Source: Caulobacteraceae bacterium (GTDB lineage Bacteria > Pseudomonadota > Alphaproteobacteria > Caulobacterales > Caulobacteraceae). From it: DNA of 12,572 nucleotides. Below are positions 6,575 through 12,572 of this stretch, piece by piece; within the stretch, counting starts at the first letter, position 1; the number at the start of each line of letters is the position of its first letter. Where the stretch lies: positions 1-12,572 of the forward strand of contig CANMXH010000056.1 of assembly GCA_947501315.1 (NCBI GenBank), read 5' to 3'. A program made the translations under genes and the position numbers. The notes beneath the pieces are model-generated. The model did not search any database. It worked only from the letters and a program-made list of their open reading frames with translations, and was not told the DNA's origin.

Positions 6575-8080
6575 TCAGGTCTCATCCTGAACAACGCGAA
6601 ACACCTCATCGACCGTGGTCAGCCCGGCCAGCAACTTGGCCCTGGCGTCGTCCAGCAGGCTCGGGCCCGAGAGGCGAGCCGCCTGTCCAAGTTCCAGTTC
6701 GGAGGCACCGTCGTGAATAAGCGCCTGCAACCGTTCGTCGACCTCAACCACCTCATAGAGCCCCAGACGACCCTTGTAGCCTTCTTGCCGGCAATCAGGA
6801 CATCCACGCGCTCGCCAGATCCGGACGCCGACGGCCAGAGCACCTCCCAAGGCCTCCGCGTCCACCGCCGTTGCCTCCGAAGGCTCGCGACAATGAGGGC
6901 AAAGACGCCGAACCAGCCGTTGGGCGATCAGCCCGACCAGCATCGGTGCCAGGAGATAGCGCTCGACCCCGATATCGATCAGCCTTGTGACGCTGCCGAT
7001 TGCGCTGTTTGTGTGCAAGGTCGACAGGATCAGATGGCCCGTCAGGCTGGACCGGACAGCGACCTCGGCCGTTTCCTGATCACGGATCTCTCCCACCATG
7101 ATCACGTCCGGATCCTGGCGCAGGATGGATCGCAGCCCTCGCGCGAAGGTCAGGTCGATGCGGTTGTTGACCTGTATCTGACCGACCCCCTCCAGTTCGT
7201 ATTCGATGGGGTCTTCAACGGTCATGATATTGCGGCGCCGGTCGTTCAGCCGGGTCAGGGCCGCATAGAGACTCGTGGTCTTGCCCGCGCCCGTTGGCCC
7301 CGTAACAAGGATGATCCCGTGAGGCCGGGCAATCATTCGCTCAAAGACCGCAAGATCCCGCGCCTGCATGCCCAGCCCGGTCAGGCCCAGACGGGTCGCA
7401 TCCCGGTCCAGAAGTCGCATGACGACGCGCTCGCCATACTGGGTAGGAACCGTCGACACACGCACGTCCAGGTCCAACCCGCCAACCCGCAACTTGACCC
7501 GACCATCATGCGGCAACCGCTTCTCCGCGATGTCCAGTTGGGCCATGACCTTGATGCGACTGACCAGGAGGGGGGCGAGCGCGCGATCAGGCTCGATCTT
7601 GTCCCGGAGCACGCCATCCACACGGAAACGGACGATGACCCTCTTTTCCTCGGTCTCGATATGGATATCCGACGCGCCTTCCCGGACCGCCTCAAGAAGC
7701 AGTGCGTTGATCAGGCGAATAACCGGAGAATCGTCTCGCTGGTCCAGCAAATCATCGACCGTGACGGCTGACTGGGCCAGGGCGGCCAGATCATCGCCGG
7801 ACGCAACCGTAAAGTCTGAGGACTGCCCGGCGAGGCTGCGATACTGGCTCTGCAACGCGGCCTCGAAGGTCTCTTCATCGACCGGCACAAACTGCACGTC
7901 AGGTCCGAAGACCCGCTGCACTTCGAGCCTTGCTTCCAGCTTGAGCGGGATTCGATGGCTACAGAGCAGACAACCATTTTCGTCCGTCTTGACGAGGACT
8001 CCGGATCGGCGTGCGAAGGCATAGGACAGGCCGCAATCCGTCGGCGCCTCCGTCGCACTGTCGACCGTCGGCTCACTCAT
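6575..8080 (-). CDS. gspE: Type II secretion system ATPase GspE
   Basis: GspE is the cytoplasmic hexameric ATPase that powers pseudopilus assembly, anchored by GspL and GspF. This 501-residue copy has an N1E-like domain (starting near LSYAFARRSGV, 18-28), then the secretion ATPase core: Walker A GPTGAGKT at 261-268, Asp box EDPIEYE at 289-295, Walker B region RQDPDVIMVGEIRD at 321-334 and His box GHLILSTLHTN at 348-358. The C-terminal zinc-binding tetracysteine is present (Cys394, Cys397, Cys427, Cys430). All catalytic motifs are intact. A second CxxC (Cys37, Cys40) in the N-terminal domain is unusual. The start overlaps the gspM stop by ATGA and gspF follows after 3 nt, placing it in the L-M-E-F operon. 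Confidence 0.98.
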   Translation of the reverse strand: MSEPTVDSATEAPTDCGLSYAFARRSGVLVKTDENGCLLCSHRIPLKLEARLEVQRVFGPDVQFVPVDEETFEAALQSQYRSLAGQSSDFTVASGDDLAALAQSAVTVDDLLDQRDDSPVIRLINALLLEAVREGASDIHIETEEKRVIVRFRVDGVLRDKIEPDRALAPLLVSRIKVMAQLDIAEKRLPHDGRVKLRVGGLDLDVRVSTVPTQYGERVVMRLLDRDATRLGLTGLGMQARDLAVFERMIARPHGIILVTGPTGAGKTTSLYAALTRLNDRRRNIMTVEDPIEYELEGVGQIQVNNRIDLTFARGLRSILRQDPDVIMVGEIRDQETAEVAVRSSLTGHLILSTLHTNSAIGSVTRLIDIGVERYLLAPMLVGLIAQRLVRRLCPHCREPSEATAVDAEALGGALAVGVRIWRARGCPDCRQEGYKGRLGLYEVVEVDERLQALIHDGASELELGQAARLSGPSLLDDARAKLLAGLTTVDEVFRVVQDET

Positions 8081-8586
8081 TGGCGCACCAGCGACAGCCG
8101 GGCATTGACGACCCCGGGCGCGGTCTGGCGCTCGATCCTGCCCGCCGCGACGGTTACGCCGGCGTCGCGCTCCAGACGATCAAGCCATTGAACCAGCCGG
8201 TTGAAATCCACCGTCTCAAGCACCACGCGGGTTACCTCGCCTTGCTGTTCGATCTGGCGAATCTGGAGCGCAGATTCGCTGGCAGTAATCGTGACGATCA
8301 TCTGGACAGGTTGGGACCGTATTGGACCGGCAGCCGGGGTCTGCAACGCAGGGCCTGCGGTTCGCAGTCGCGTCGCCAGCTCGGTATAGAGTCGGATTTC
8401 AGACTGCGCCGCAGCCCTCGCTTGCTGAAGCGGGTGCCAGACCCCGGCCCAGGCACCCCATAGAAACAGGATCGTGGCCAGAACGAGCAGCAGGGCCCGT
8501 TCGCGGGGGGCTCGGTCTTCCCACCAGGTCCGTCCGCGGCTGATGAGAGGCCTGACGAAGGCAGGCAAGGTGACGGCCGACCTCAT
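8077..8586 (-). CDS. gspM: Type II secretion system protein GspM
   Basis: GspM is a bitopic inner-membrane protein that pairs with GspL in the assembly platform. The 169-residue length is normal. There is a basic cytoplasmic start, one membrane helix at about 30-48, a helical periplasmic stretch and a C-terminal ferredoxin-like domain (about 92-169) with the familiar pattern LVQWLDRLERDAGVTV and a closing PGVVNARLSL. It overlaps gspL upstream and gspE downstream by 4 bp each. Sequence alone is weakly conserved in this family, so position between gspL and gspE is an important part of the call. Confidence 0.93.
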   Translation of the reverse strand: MRSAVTLPAFVRPLISRGRTWWEDRAPRERALLLVLATILFLWGAWAGVWHPLQQARAAAQSEIRLYTELATRLRTAGPALQTPAAGPIRSQPVQMIVTITASESALQIRQIEQQGEVTRVVLETVDFNRLVQWLDRLERDAGVTVAAGRIERQTAPGVVNARLSLVRQ

Positions 8587-9719
8587 GGTGCCGGCTCTTG
8601 CGGCGACACGACAATGGTCTGCCGGGCCCGCCCGCCCTCCGCGGCGGCTCCGCGACTGACGGGGGCCAGACCGGCACCACGCAAGGCAGCCTCGACCTCT
8701 TGAAGGGCCGCCAGATCAGATGCCTCGACCTCCATGACCAGCCCGGTTGCCCGTTCATAGGCCACGGACTGGAACGAAATGGTCTGTGCGACAGGCTGAA
8801 GGGCTTCGGCGGCGCGAACAAGCACGGGAAGCAGTCCGGTTGCGTGGCTGGCGCGAGGAAGCATGGCCTCCGCTGTCGCTGCGAGATCCCCGCTGACCGG
8901 TCCACCGGCCGTGGCGACCAGATCTGCCACCTCTGCCCGTCTGGCATCCGCCGTGAGGATCAGGGCCACGGTGTCCACGGTGTAGATCGCCAAATGCCCC
9001 AGCAGCCCGATGCCGGCGACCAGTAACAGCCGCTGCAGCCAGGGCGCGCGCCTTGATTTCCGGGCATAGCGGCCCTGGCGGAGATCGAGTGCGATGGAAC
9101 CCGCCCAGGACCATGGCTCCGAACGGCCAGCGGCACCCGGCTCGGACGTGAACTCCTGCGGCAGTGCGTCCCCGTATGAAATCAACCGGGGACGATCAGC
9201 GGCCTGCCAGACAGCAGAAAACACCGATCCCGGCACCGCAAACGCCGTGCCGTCATGCCCGTGCACGATGACGCGGTTCGCGCTGGCAGCCACCGACCAA
9301 CTGCCGAAATCCGCCCGCGGGAGTGTCAGGGCGTCGGGAACGACAGCCGCGGCCTCAAGACCAGCCGCCTCGATCACCTCGCACCATTGAGCCATCCGGT
9401 CATGGCGGACGATGCCGGCCATGTAGCGACCCGGCGAAAGCGCCTCGCCCAAGGCCGCGTGCAGAACCTCGATTGGCTCCGACACCTCGTCTTCTAGGAC
9501 GAAGGGCAGTGCGGCGGCCCGTCGTGCCCGGTTCGCGATCGGCAGATCGACGCCGAGAAGCCTCACATCCTCCGTTGGAACCAGGACAACGGGCGGTCCG
9601 GTCCAACCGGCATCCGCCAGCACAAGCCCATCGGCACCGAGCGACCAGACGCCGTACGCCGGGCCTGGTCGCTGACCGCCGGTGACTTCCGGCGCATAAT
9701 CGATATCTCGTTCAGGCAT
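8583..9719 (-). CDS. gspL: Type II secretion system protein GspL
   Basis: GspL links the cytoplasmic ATPase GspE to the inner-membrane platform. The 378 residues fit the family: an actin-like cytoplasmic domain (about 1-205), the juxtamembrane landmark LDLRQGRYA (211-219), one membrane helix at about 229-249 and a small periplasmic ferredoxin-like domain (about 290-378) that pairs with GspM. The start is supported by AAGGGG on the minus strand (plus 9725-9730), 5 nt before the ATG. It is the first gene of the leftward arm and lies only 35 bp from gspG, which reads the other way. A TATACA on the minus strand (plus 9740-9745) could be its -10, but no -35 is evident. Confidence 0.95.
   Translation of the reverse strand: MPERDIDYAPEVTGGQRPGPAYGVWSLGADGLVLADAGWTGPPVVLVPTEDVRLLGVDLPIANRARRAAALPFVLEDEVSEPIEVLHAALGEALSPGRYMAGIVRHDRMAQWCEVIEAAGLEAAAVVPDALTLPRADFGSWSVAASANRVIVHGHDGTAFAVPGSVFSAVWQAADRPRLISYGDALPQEFTSEPGAAGRSEPWSWAGSIALDLRQGRYARKSRRAPWLQRLLLVAGIGLLGHLAIYTVDTVALILTADARRAEVADLVATAGGPVSGDLAATAEAMLPRASHATGLLPVLVRAAEALQPVAQTISFQSVAYERATGLVMEVEASDLAALQEVEAALRGAGLAPVSRGAAAEGGRARQTIVVSPQEPAP
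9672..9700 (+). promoter_or_regulatory. Candidate promoter for the rightward gspG operon, inside gspL
   Basis: CTGACC (9672-9677, 4/6 to the -35 consensus), a 17-nt spacer and CATAAT (9695-9700, 5/6 to the -10 consensus) point toward gspG. Transcription would start near 9707 and give a leader of about 48 nt. The site lies within the 5' end of gspL on the other strand, as expected because the gap between the genes is only 35 bp. It is a pattern match only. Confidence 0.35.
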
Positions 9720-9754
9720 GGGCGCCCCTTGGCGACCGATGTATAGCTGGCATC

Positions 9755-10234
9755 ATGTTTGTGACGCCAGAGCTTGAGCGACCTGCGGAACCCGGAGCAA
9801 CCAGAAATGTTCTGGAGGGCCGGGGCGGGTTCACCTTGATCGAGATGATTGTGGTTTTGGCCATCATCGGTGTGATGGCGCTCATTATCGTGCCCAACGT
9901 GATCGGTCGGCCCGATCAAGCGAGGGTGACGGTTGCCAAGACCGACCTGCGCACGATCTCGGCGGCCTTGAAAATCTATCGTCTCGACAACGGCGATTAT
10001 CCAACGACCGAACAGGGGCTTGAGGCTCTGGTGAGCCGACCGGCCGCGCCGCCGCAGCCCGCCAACTGGTCGCCTGAAGGTTACCTGCCGGCTGTTCCGC
10101 TTGATCCGTGGGGCAATCCTTACGCCTACCGGAGTCCCGGTGAGCGCGGAGCTTTCGAGCTAGCGAGCCTTGGCAAGGATGGTCAGCCGGGCGGTGAAAG
10201 GCTCGATGCGGATCTTTCGGCTGCGGACCGCTAA
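9755..10234 (+). CDS. gspG: Type II secretion system major pseudopilin GspG
   Basis: GspG is the main subunit of the pseudopilus. The mature protein begins FTLIEMIVVLAIIGVMALI, with cleavage expected after Gly25 and Glu at +5 (Glu30). Family landmarks follow: RTISAALKIYRLDNGDYPTTEQGLEALV, a VPLDPWGNPYAYRSPG segment, and a C-terminal SLGKDGQPGGERLDADL of the calcium-site type seen in GspG. The leader of 25 residues is longer than the usual 6-15, and no strong Shine-Dalgarno precedes the ATG at 9755. GTG at 9761 is a possible shorter start, but no in-frame start gives a short leader. It heads the rightward arm, with gspH 3 nt after its stop. Confidence 0.96.
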   Translation: MFVTPELERPAEPGATRNVLEGRGGFTLIEMIVVLAIIGVMALIIVPNVIGRPDQARVTVAKTDLRTISAALKIYRLDNGDYPTTEQGLEALVSRPAAPPQPANWSPEGYLPAVPLDPWGNPYAYRSPGERGAFELASLGKDGQPGGERLDADLSAADR

Positions 10235-10237
10235 GCC

Positions 10238-10699
10238 ATGACCCGGGGGCACCGTGTCGGGATGACCCTCATCGAGGTATTGGTCACGCTCGCAATTGTT
10301 GCCGTAATGGCGACGATGGTGGTTCTCGGGATTGGCGGCCCCGATCGCGGATTGACGGTCCAGACCGAGGCCAACAAACTGGCTGAACGGATCGGTCTCG
10401 CTGCGGATGAAGCCATGGTAACGCGTCGACCGATTGCTCTGGTTTGGGATTCACGCGGATATCAGTTCGTTACACCTGCAGCGGACGGAAGCTGGATGCC
10501 GGATACCCACGCATTGCTTGGCCAGCGGCACGATCTTCCCCGCAGTCTCACCCTCACCGCTGCCGAACCTGCACTGATCGATATGACGGATGCGTCCCTG
10601 ATAGCCTTCGAGATGTCACTGACTGATGCGTCAGGGTCGTCGACAGTCGTCTTCGATGGTCTGAACGTCTCGACCGCCTCCGGAGCGCCCCGTTCATGA
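10238..10699 (+). CDS. gspH: Type II secretion system minor pseudopilin GspH
   Basis: A minor pseudopilin of 153 residues, placed just below the I-J-K tip in known systems. The leader MTRGHRVG is followed by MTLIEVLVTLAIVAVMATMV; prepilin peptidase would cut after Gly8, with Glu13 at +5. The mature protein starts with Met rather than the usual Phe. Downstream features fit GspH: EANKLAERIGLAADEAMVTRRPIALVWD, where the helix is followed by a strand of the W-D-x-x-GYQF type. It starts 3 nt after the gspG stop and overlaps gspI by ATGA. Confidence 0.92.
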   Translation: MTRGHRVGMTLIEVLVTLAIVAVMATMVVLGIGGPDRGLTVQTEANKLAERIGLAADEAMVTRRPIALVWDSRGYQFVTPAADGSWMPDTHALLGQRHDLPRSLTLTAAEPALIDMTDASLIAFEMSLTDASGSSTVVFDGLNVSTASGAPRS

Positions 10700-11082
10700 C
10701 GCGATTGACCGGATACGTCAGTCGTGAGGGCTTTACCCTGATGGAAGCCCTGGTTGCACTGACCATTCTCGCTATCGCGGGCACGGGGCTGGTCCGCGCG
10801 ACGGAGGCACATGTCGACCAGGTCGGCGGGATTCAACAGCGAACGATCGCCCAGTGGGTTGCAGAAAACCGCCTGATCGAACTGGAACTCGAGCCCGCAA
10901 ATCTGGCTGAAGGAAGCGAACGGGTCGAGATGTTGGGACGAAACTGGGATGTGTCCGTAGGCATCGACGCCACCGAGGATCCAGAGCTTGCGAAGGTCAC
11001 GATTAGTGTCGCGGCAGGCGGAACGGACAGCCCCGCAGCTGTTCTGACCGGCTTTGTCGATATCGGAAGACCGGCGGTATGA
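10696..11082 (+). CDS. gspI: Type II secretion system minor pseudopilin GspI
   Basis: GspI nucleates the pseudopilus tip by binding GspJ and GspK. The 128-residue length is typical. The leader ends SREG and the mature part begins FTLMEALVALTILAIAG (cleavage after Gly12, Glu17 at +5). The family pattern Q-x-AQWVAENRLIELEL (about 49-64) and a G-x-W-D-V strand are visible. It is coupled by 4-bp overlaps to gspH before it and gspC after it. Its tip partners GspJ and GspK are encoded about 7 kb away in the divergent arm, an uncommon split. Confidence 0.94.
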   Translation: MTRLTGYVSREGFTLMEALVALTILAIAGTGLVRATEAHVDQVGGIQQRTIAQWVAENRLIELELEPANLAEGSERVEMLGRNWDVSVGIDATEDPELAKVTISVAAGGTDSPAAVLTGFVDIGRPAV

Positions 11083-11960
11083 ACCGGGGCTGGTTGAAAT
11101 ACTGGACCGTCCTCGATCAACGCAGACAAGCGTTGGTGCAGACGATCCTTACGGGGCTGGTGATCGCGTCCCTCGCCTTTGGCCTGGCCGGACTGTTCTG
11201 GCGTCTGGCGGGACTGAACGATGGCCGCGAAAGCGTTGCCCTGGTCGTCGAGCCCGAGGTGGCCGGGCGTTCAACGGACATCGCTGCGATCCTTGCGCTG
11301 GCACCGTTCGGTGGCGTCGTAGCTGATGCCCAGGGATCCGTCTCGGGCATGACCCTTAAAGCGATCTTCATGGCCTATCCGGCAGAAGCCTCCAGCGCCC
11401 TGATTTCGGTCGGCGATGCTCCAGCCACGGTGGCCCTCCCGGGACAGACGCTCAGCGGCGGGGCCGTGGTTCAGTCGATAGCCGCGGATCACGTTGTGCT
11501 TCAGGTTAACGGACAAGCAGAGCGACTGGATTTTCCCAAGCCTGTCGATGCGGCCGGTGGTCAGCCGGTTGCTCCGGTCGCTGAACGGACATCGGCCCTG
11601 CCCCCTCCACAAGCCGGAACGGGCACCGCTGGCCAGCCGGTCGCGGCTACGGATCGTGGAATGAACGCCGTCGTGGTCGAGCAGTATCGACAAAGGCTTG
11701 CGGGCAACCCGCAGGCGTTGGCTAGCGAAATGAACGTCACTGCGACGTCGGCCGGATATCGGGTGGGCGAGAACCCGCCGGCCCCGCTGCGTGCAGCCGG
11801 CCTGCAGCCGGGCGATGTCGTCGAGAGAGTCAACAACCAGCCGGTCGGAACCCTCGGGAACGCCCGTTCGGTGCTGGATCAAGCCATTCTGTCGGGCGGT
11901 GCCCGCGTCGAGGTGCTGAGGAACGGGCGGCGGATTACGCTCTCGTTTCCTCTTCGCTAG
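11079..11960 (+). CDS. gspC: Type II secretion system inner-membrane coupling protein GspC, PDZ type
   Basis: GspC connects the inner-membrane platform to the secretin and helps choose substrates. The 293-residue protein has a cytoplasmic start, one membrane helix at about 21-41, a periplasmic HR domain (about 67-153: DIAAILALAPFGG, then MTLKAIFMAYP and QSIAADHVVLQVNGQ) that docks on the secretin N0 domain, a Pro/Ala-rich linker (about 154-193) and a PDZ domain (about 196-293) with LRAAGLQPGDVVERVNNQPV. It starts in a 4-bp overlap with gspI. Its stop codon is part of the gspD ribosome binding site, so gspC and gspD are tightly linked in expression. Confidence 0.95.
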   Translation: MNRGWLKYWTVLDQRRQALVQTILTGLVIASLAFGLAGLFWRLAGLNDGRESVALVVEPEVAGRSTDIAAILALAPFGGVVADAQGSVSGMTLKAIFMAYPAEASSALISVGDAPATVALPGQTLSGGAVVQSIAADHVVLQVNGQAERLDFPKPVDAAGGQPVAPVAERTSALPPPQAGTGTAGQPVAATDRGMNAVVVEQYRQRLAGNPQALASEMNVTATSAGYRVGENPPAPLRAAGLQPGDVVERVNNQPVGTLGNARSVLDQAILSGGARVEVLRNGRRITLSFPLR

Positions 11961-11963
11961 GAG
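11959..11963 (+). promoter_or_regulatory. Ribosome binding site of gspD, overlapping the gspC stop codon
   Basis: AGGAG begins on the last two bases of the gspC TAG stop and lies 7 nt before the TTG at 11971. It decides the gspD start, because no ATG or GTG is available before the signal peptide. Overlap with the stop means ribosomes finishing gspC would affect access to it. Confidence 0.7.
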
Positions 11964-11970
11964 CACATTC

Positions 11971-12572
11971 TTGAAGCACTACCGCCAATCCCTGTCGCTC
12001 GCACTCTGCCTGGGCCTCGCTCTGGCCGGGCCCGGCTGGACGCAGACCGTACCGCCCGTAGGCGACGTTGTGGTCAACATGCGCGGTGCCGAGATCAAGG
12101 ACGTCGCCGAGCAGGTCTCACGGATTACCGGCCGGACCCTGATCCTCGATCCCAGTGTGGCCGGAACCGTCAATGTCGTTTCTTCCGAACCACTGGCTCC
12201 AGCCGGCGTTTGGGATCTGTTCCTGTCTGTGCTCCGTGTTCATGGATATGCCGCCATTCGCAGCGGCGCATCCTGGCGGATTGTGCCCCAGGCGGCGGTC
12301 ATCCAGAGCGGTTCAGGCGTTGATCTACGCCGCGCACGATCCCAGGAGGTCGTGACCCGCCTCATCCGCTTGCAAAACCTGTCACCCGATCAGGCCGTGC
12401 GGGTCCTGCGCCCCCTGGTCGCCTCATTCGGCAGCCTTGAAGCGATCAATGCCCCGCCGGCCATCGTCGTCACCGACTATGCGGAGAATGTCCGGCGGAT
12501 CGAGATCCTTGCGCAGGCCCTGGACAGTGGAAGCGGGCAGGCCTTCGAAAGCCTGACCCTGCGATATGCCAG
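11971..12572 (+). CDS. gspD: Type II secretion system secretin GspD (3' end beyond the window)
   Basis: GspD forms the outer-membrane secretin channel. Only the first 200 residues are present; the gene runs off the right edge. Starting at TTG 11971, the protein begins MKHYRQSLSLALCLGLALAG, a clear Sec signal peptide ending near residue 26 without a lipobox. The N0 domain follows (about 32-104: DVVVNMRGAEIKDVAEQVS, then RTLILDPSVAGTVNV and GVWDLFLSVLRVHGYA), then the N1 domain (about 124-188: LIRLQNLSPDQAVRVLRPLV and IVVTDYAENVRRIEILAQAL). The last residues, SLTLRYA, look like the start of N2. No pilotin gene is visible in the window. Confidence 0.95.
   Translation, partial: MKHYRQSLSLALCLGLALAGPGWTQTVPPVGDVVVNMRGAEIKDVAEQVSRITGRTLILDPSVAGTVNVVSSEPLAPAGVWDLFLSVLRVHGYAAIRSGASWRIVPQAAVIQSGSGVDLRRARSQEVVTRLIRLQNLSPDQAVRVLRPLVASFGSLEAINAPPAIVVTDYAENVRRIEILAQALDSGSGQAFESLTLRYA

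Noticed and set aside
6185..7771. 528-codon open frame on the plus strand across gspF and gspE
   Set aside because: It lies fully antisense to two well-conserved genes, runs across their junction, and its translation is low-complexity and rich in Arg, Gln, Asp and Pro with no recognisable domain. It is a product of high GC.
11271..11966. 231-codon minus-strand frame
   Set aside because: Antisense to gspC, whose HR and PDZ domains are clear; the antisense product has no recognisable features.

Overview
The window is GC-rich, tightly packed bacterial DNA. It carries most of a type II secretion system (T2SS, gsp) locus, with a small TetR-controlled membrane-protein operon at its left end. The GC content, the gene style and a T2SS that includes GspN suggest an alphaproteobacterium, perhaps of the Caulobacterales/Maricaulales or Sphingomonadales type. 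This placement is a judgement from general appearance, not from a marker gene.

Left end (1 to about 2000). A TetR/AcrR repressor gene with a WHG-type C-terminal domain reads leftward. An ABA4-like (DUF4281) membrane protein gene and a seven-helix membrane protein gene read rightward from the same 73-bp gap. That gap holds two 13-bp palindromes that are exact reverse complements of each other, 31 bp centre to centre, each containing a TTGACA -35 hexamer. This is a readable case of autoregulated divergent control. A GC hairpin lies in the 90-bp convergent gap before the T2SS genes.

T2SS locus (2064 to the right edge). The genes form two divergent arms parted by only 35 bp at 9720-9754. The rightward arm is gspG-gspH-gspI-gspC-gspD (pseudopilins, inner-membrane PDZ protein, and a secretin cut by the window edge). 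The leftward arm is gspL-gspM-gspE-gspF, then a lipoprotein gene, gspJ and gspK. gspN sits in the middle of the leftward arm on the opposite strand: it ends 5 bp from the gspF stop and its 5' end overlaps the lipoprotein gene head-to-head by 55 bp. Most same-strand neighbours overlap by ATGA, indicating translational coupling. Together the genes encode the ATPase (E), platform (F, L, M), the major and all four minor pseudopilins (G, H, I, J, K), the coupling protein (C), secretin (D) and N. No prepilin peptidase (GspO), pilotin (GspS) or GspA/GspB is present in the window.

The most unusual component is the lipoprotein gene at 3520-4614. It encodes a type-I periplasmic-binding-fold protein resembling LpoA-type penicillin-binding-protein activators, with a twin-arginine-like lipoprotein signal, locked by a 4-bp overlap to gspJ. 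It is a candidate accessory factor for getting this secretion machine through the peptidoglycan or for placing its secretin. No RNA genes, insertion sequences or CRISPR arrays were seen, and every gene looks intact.
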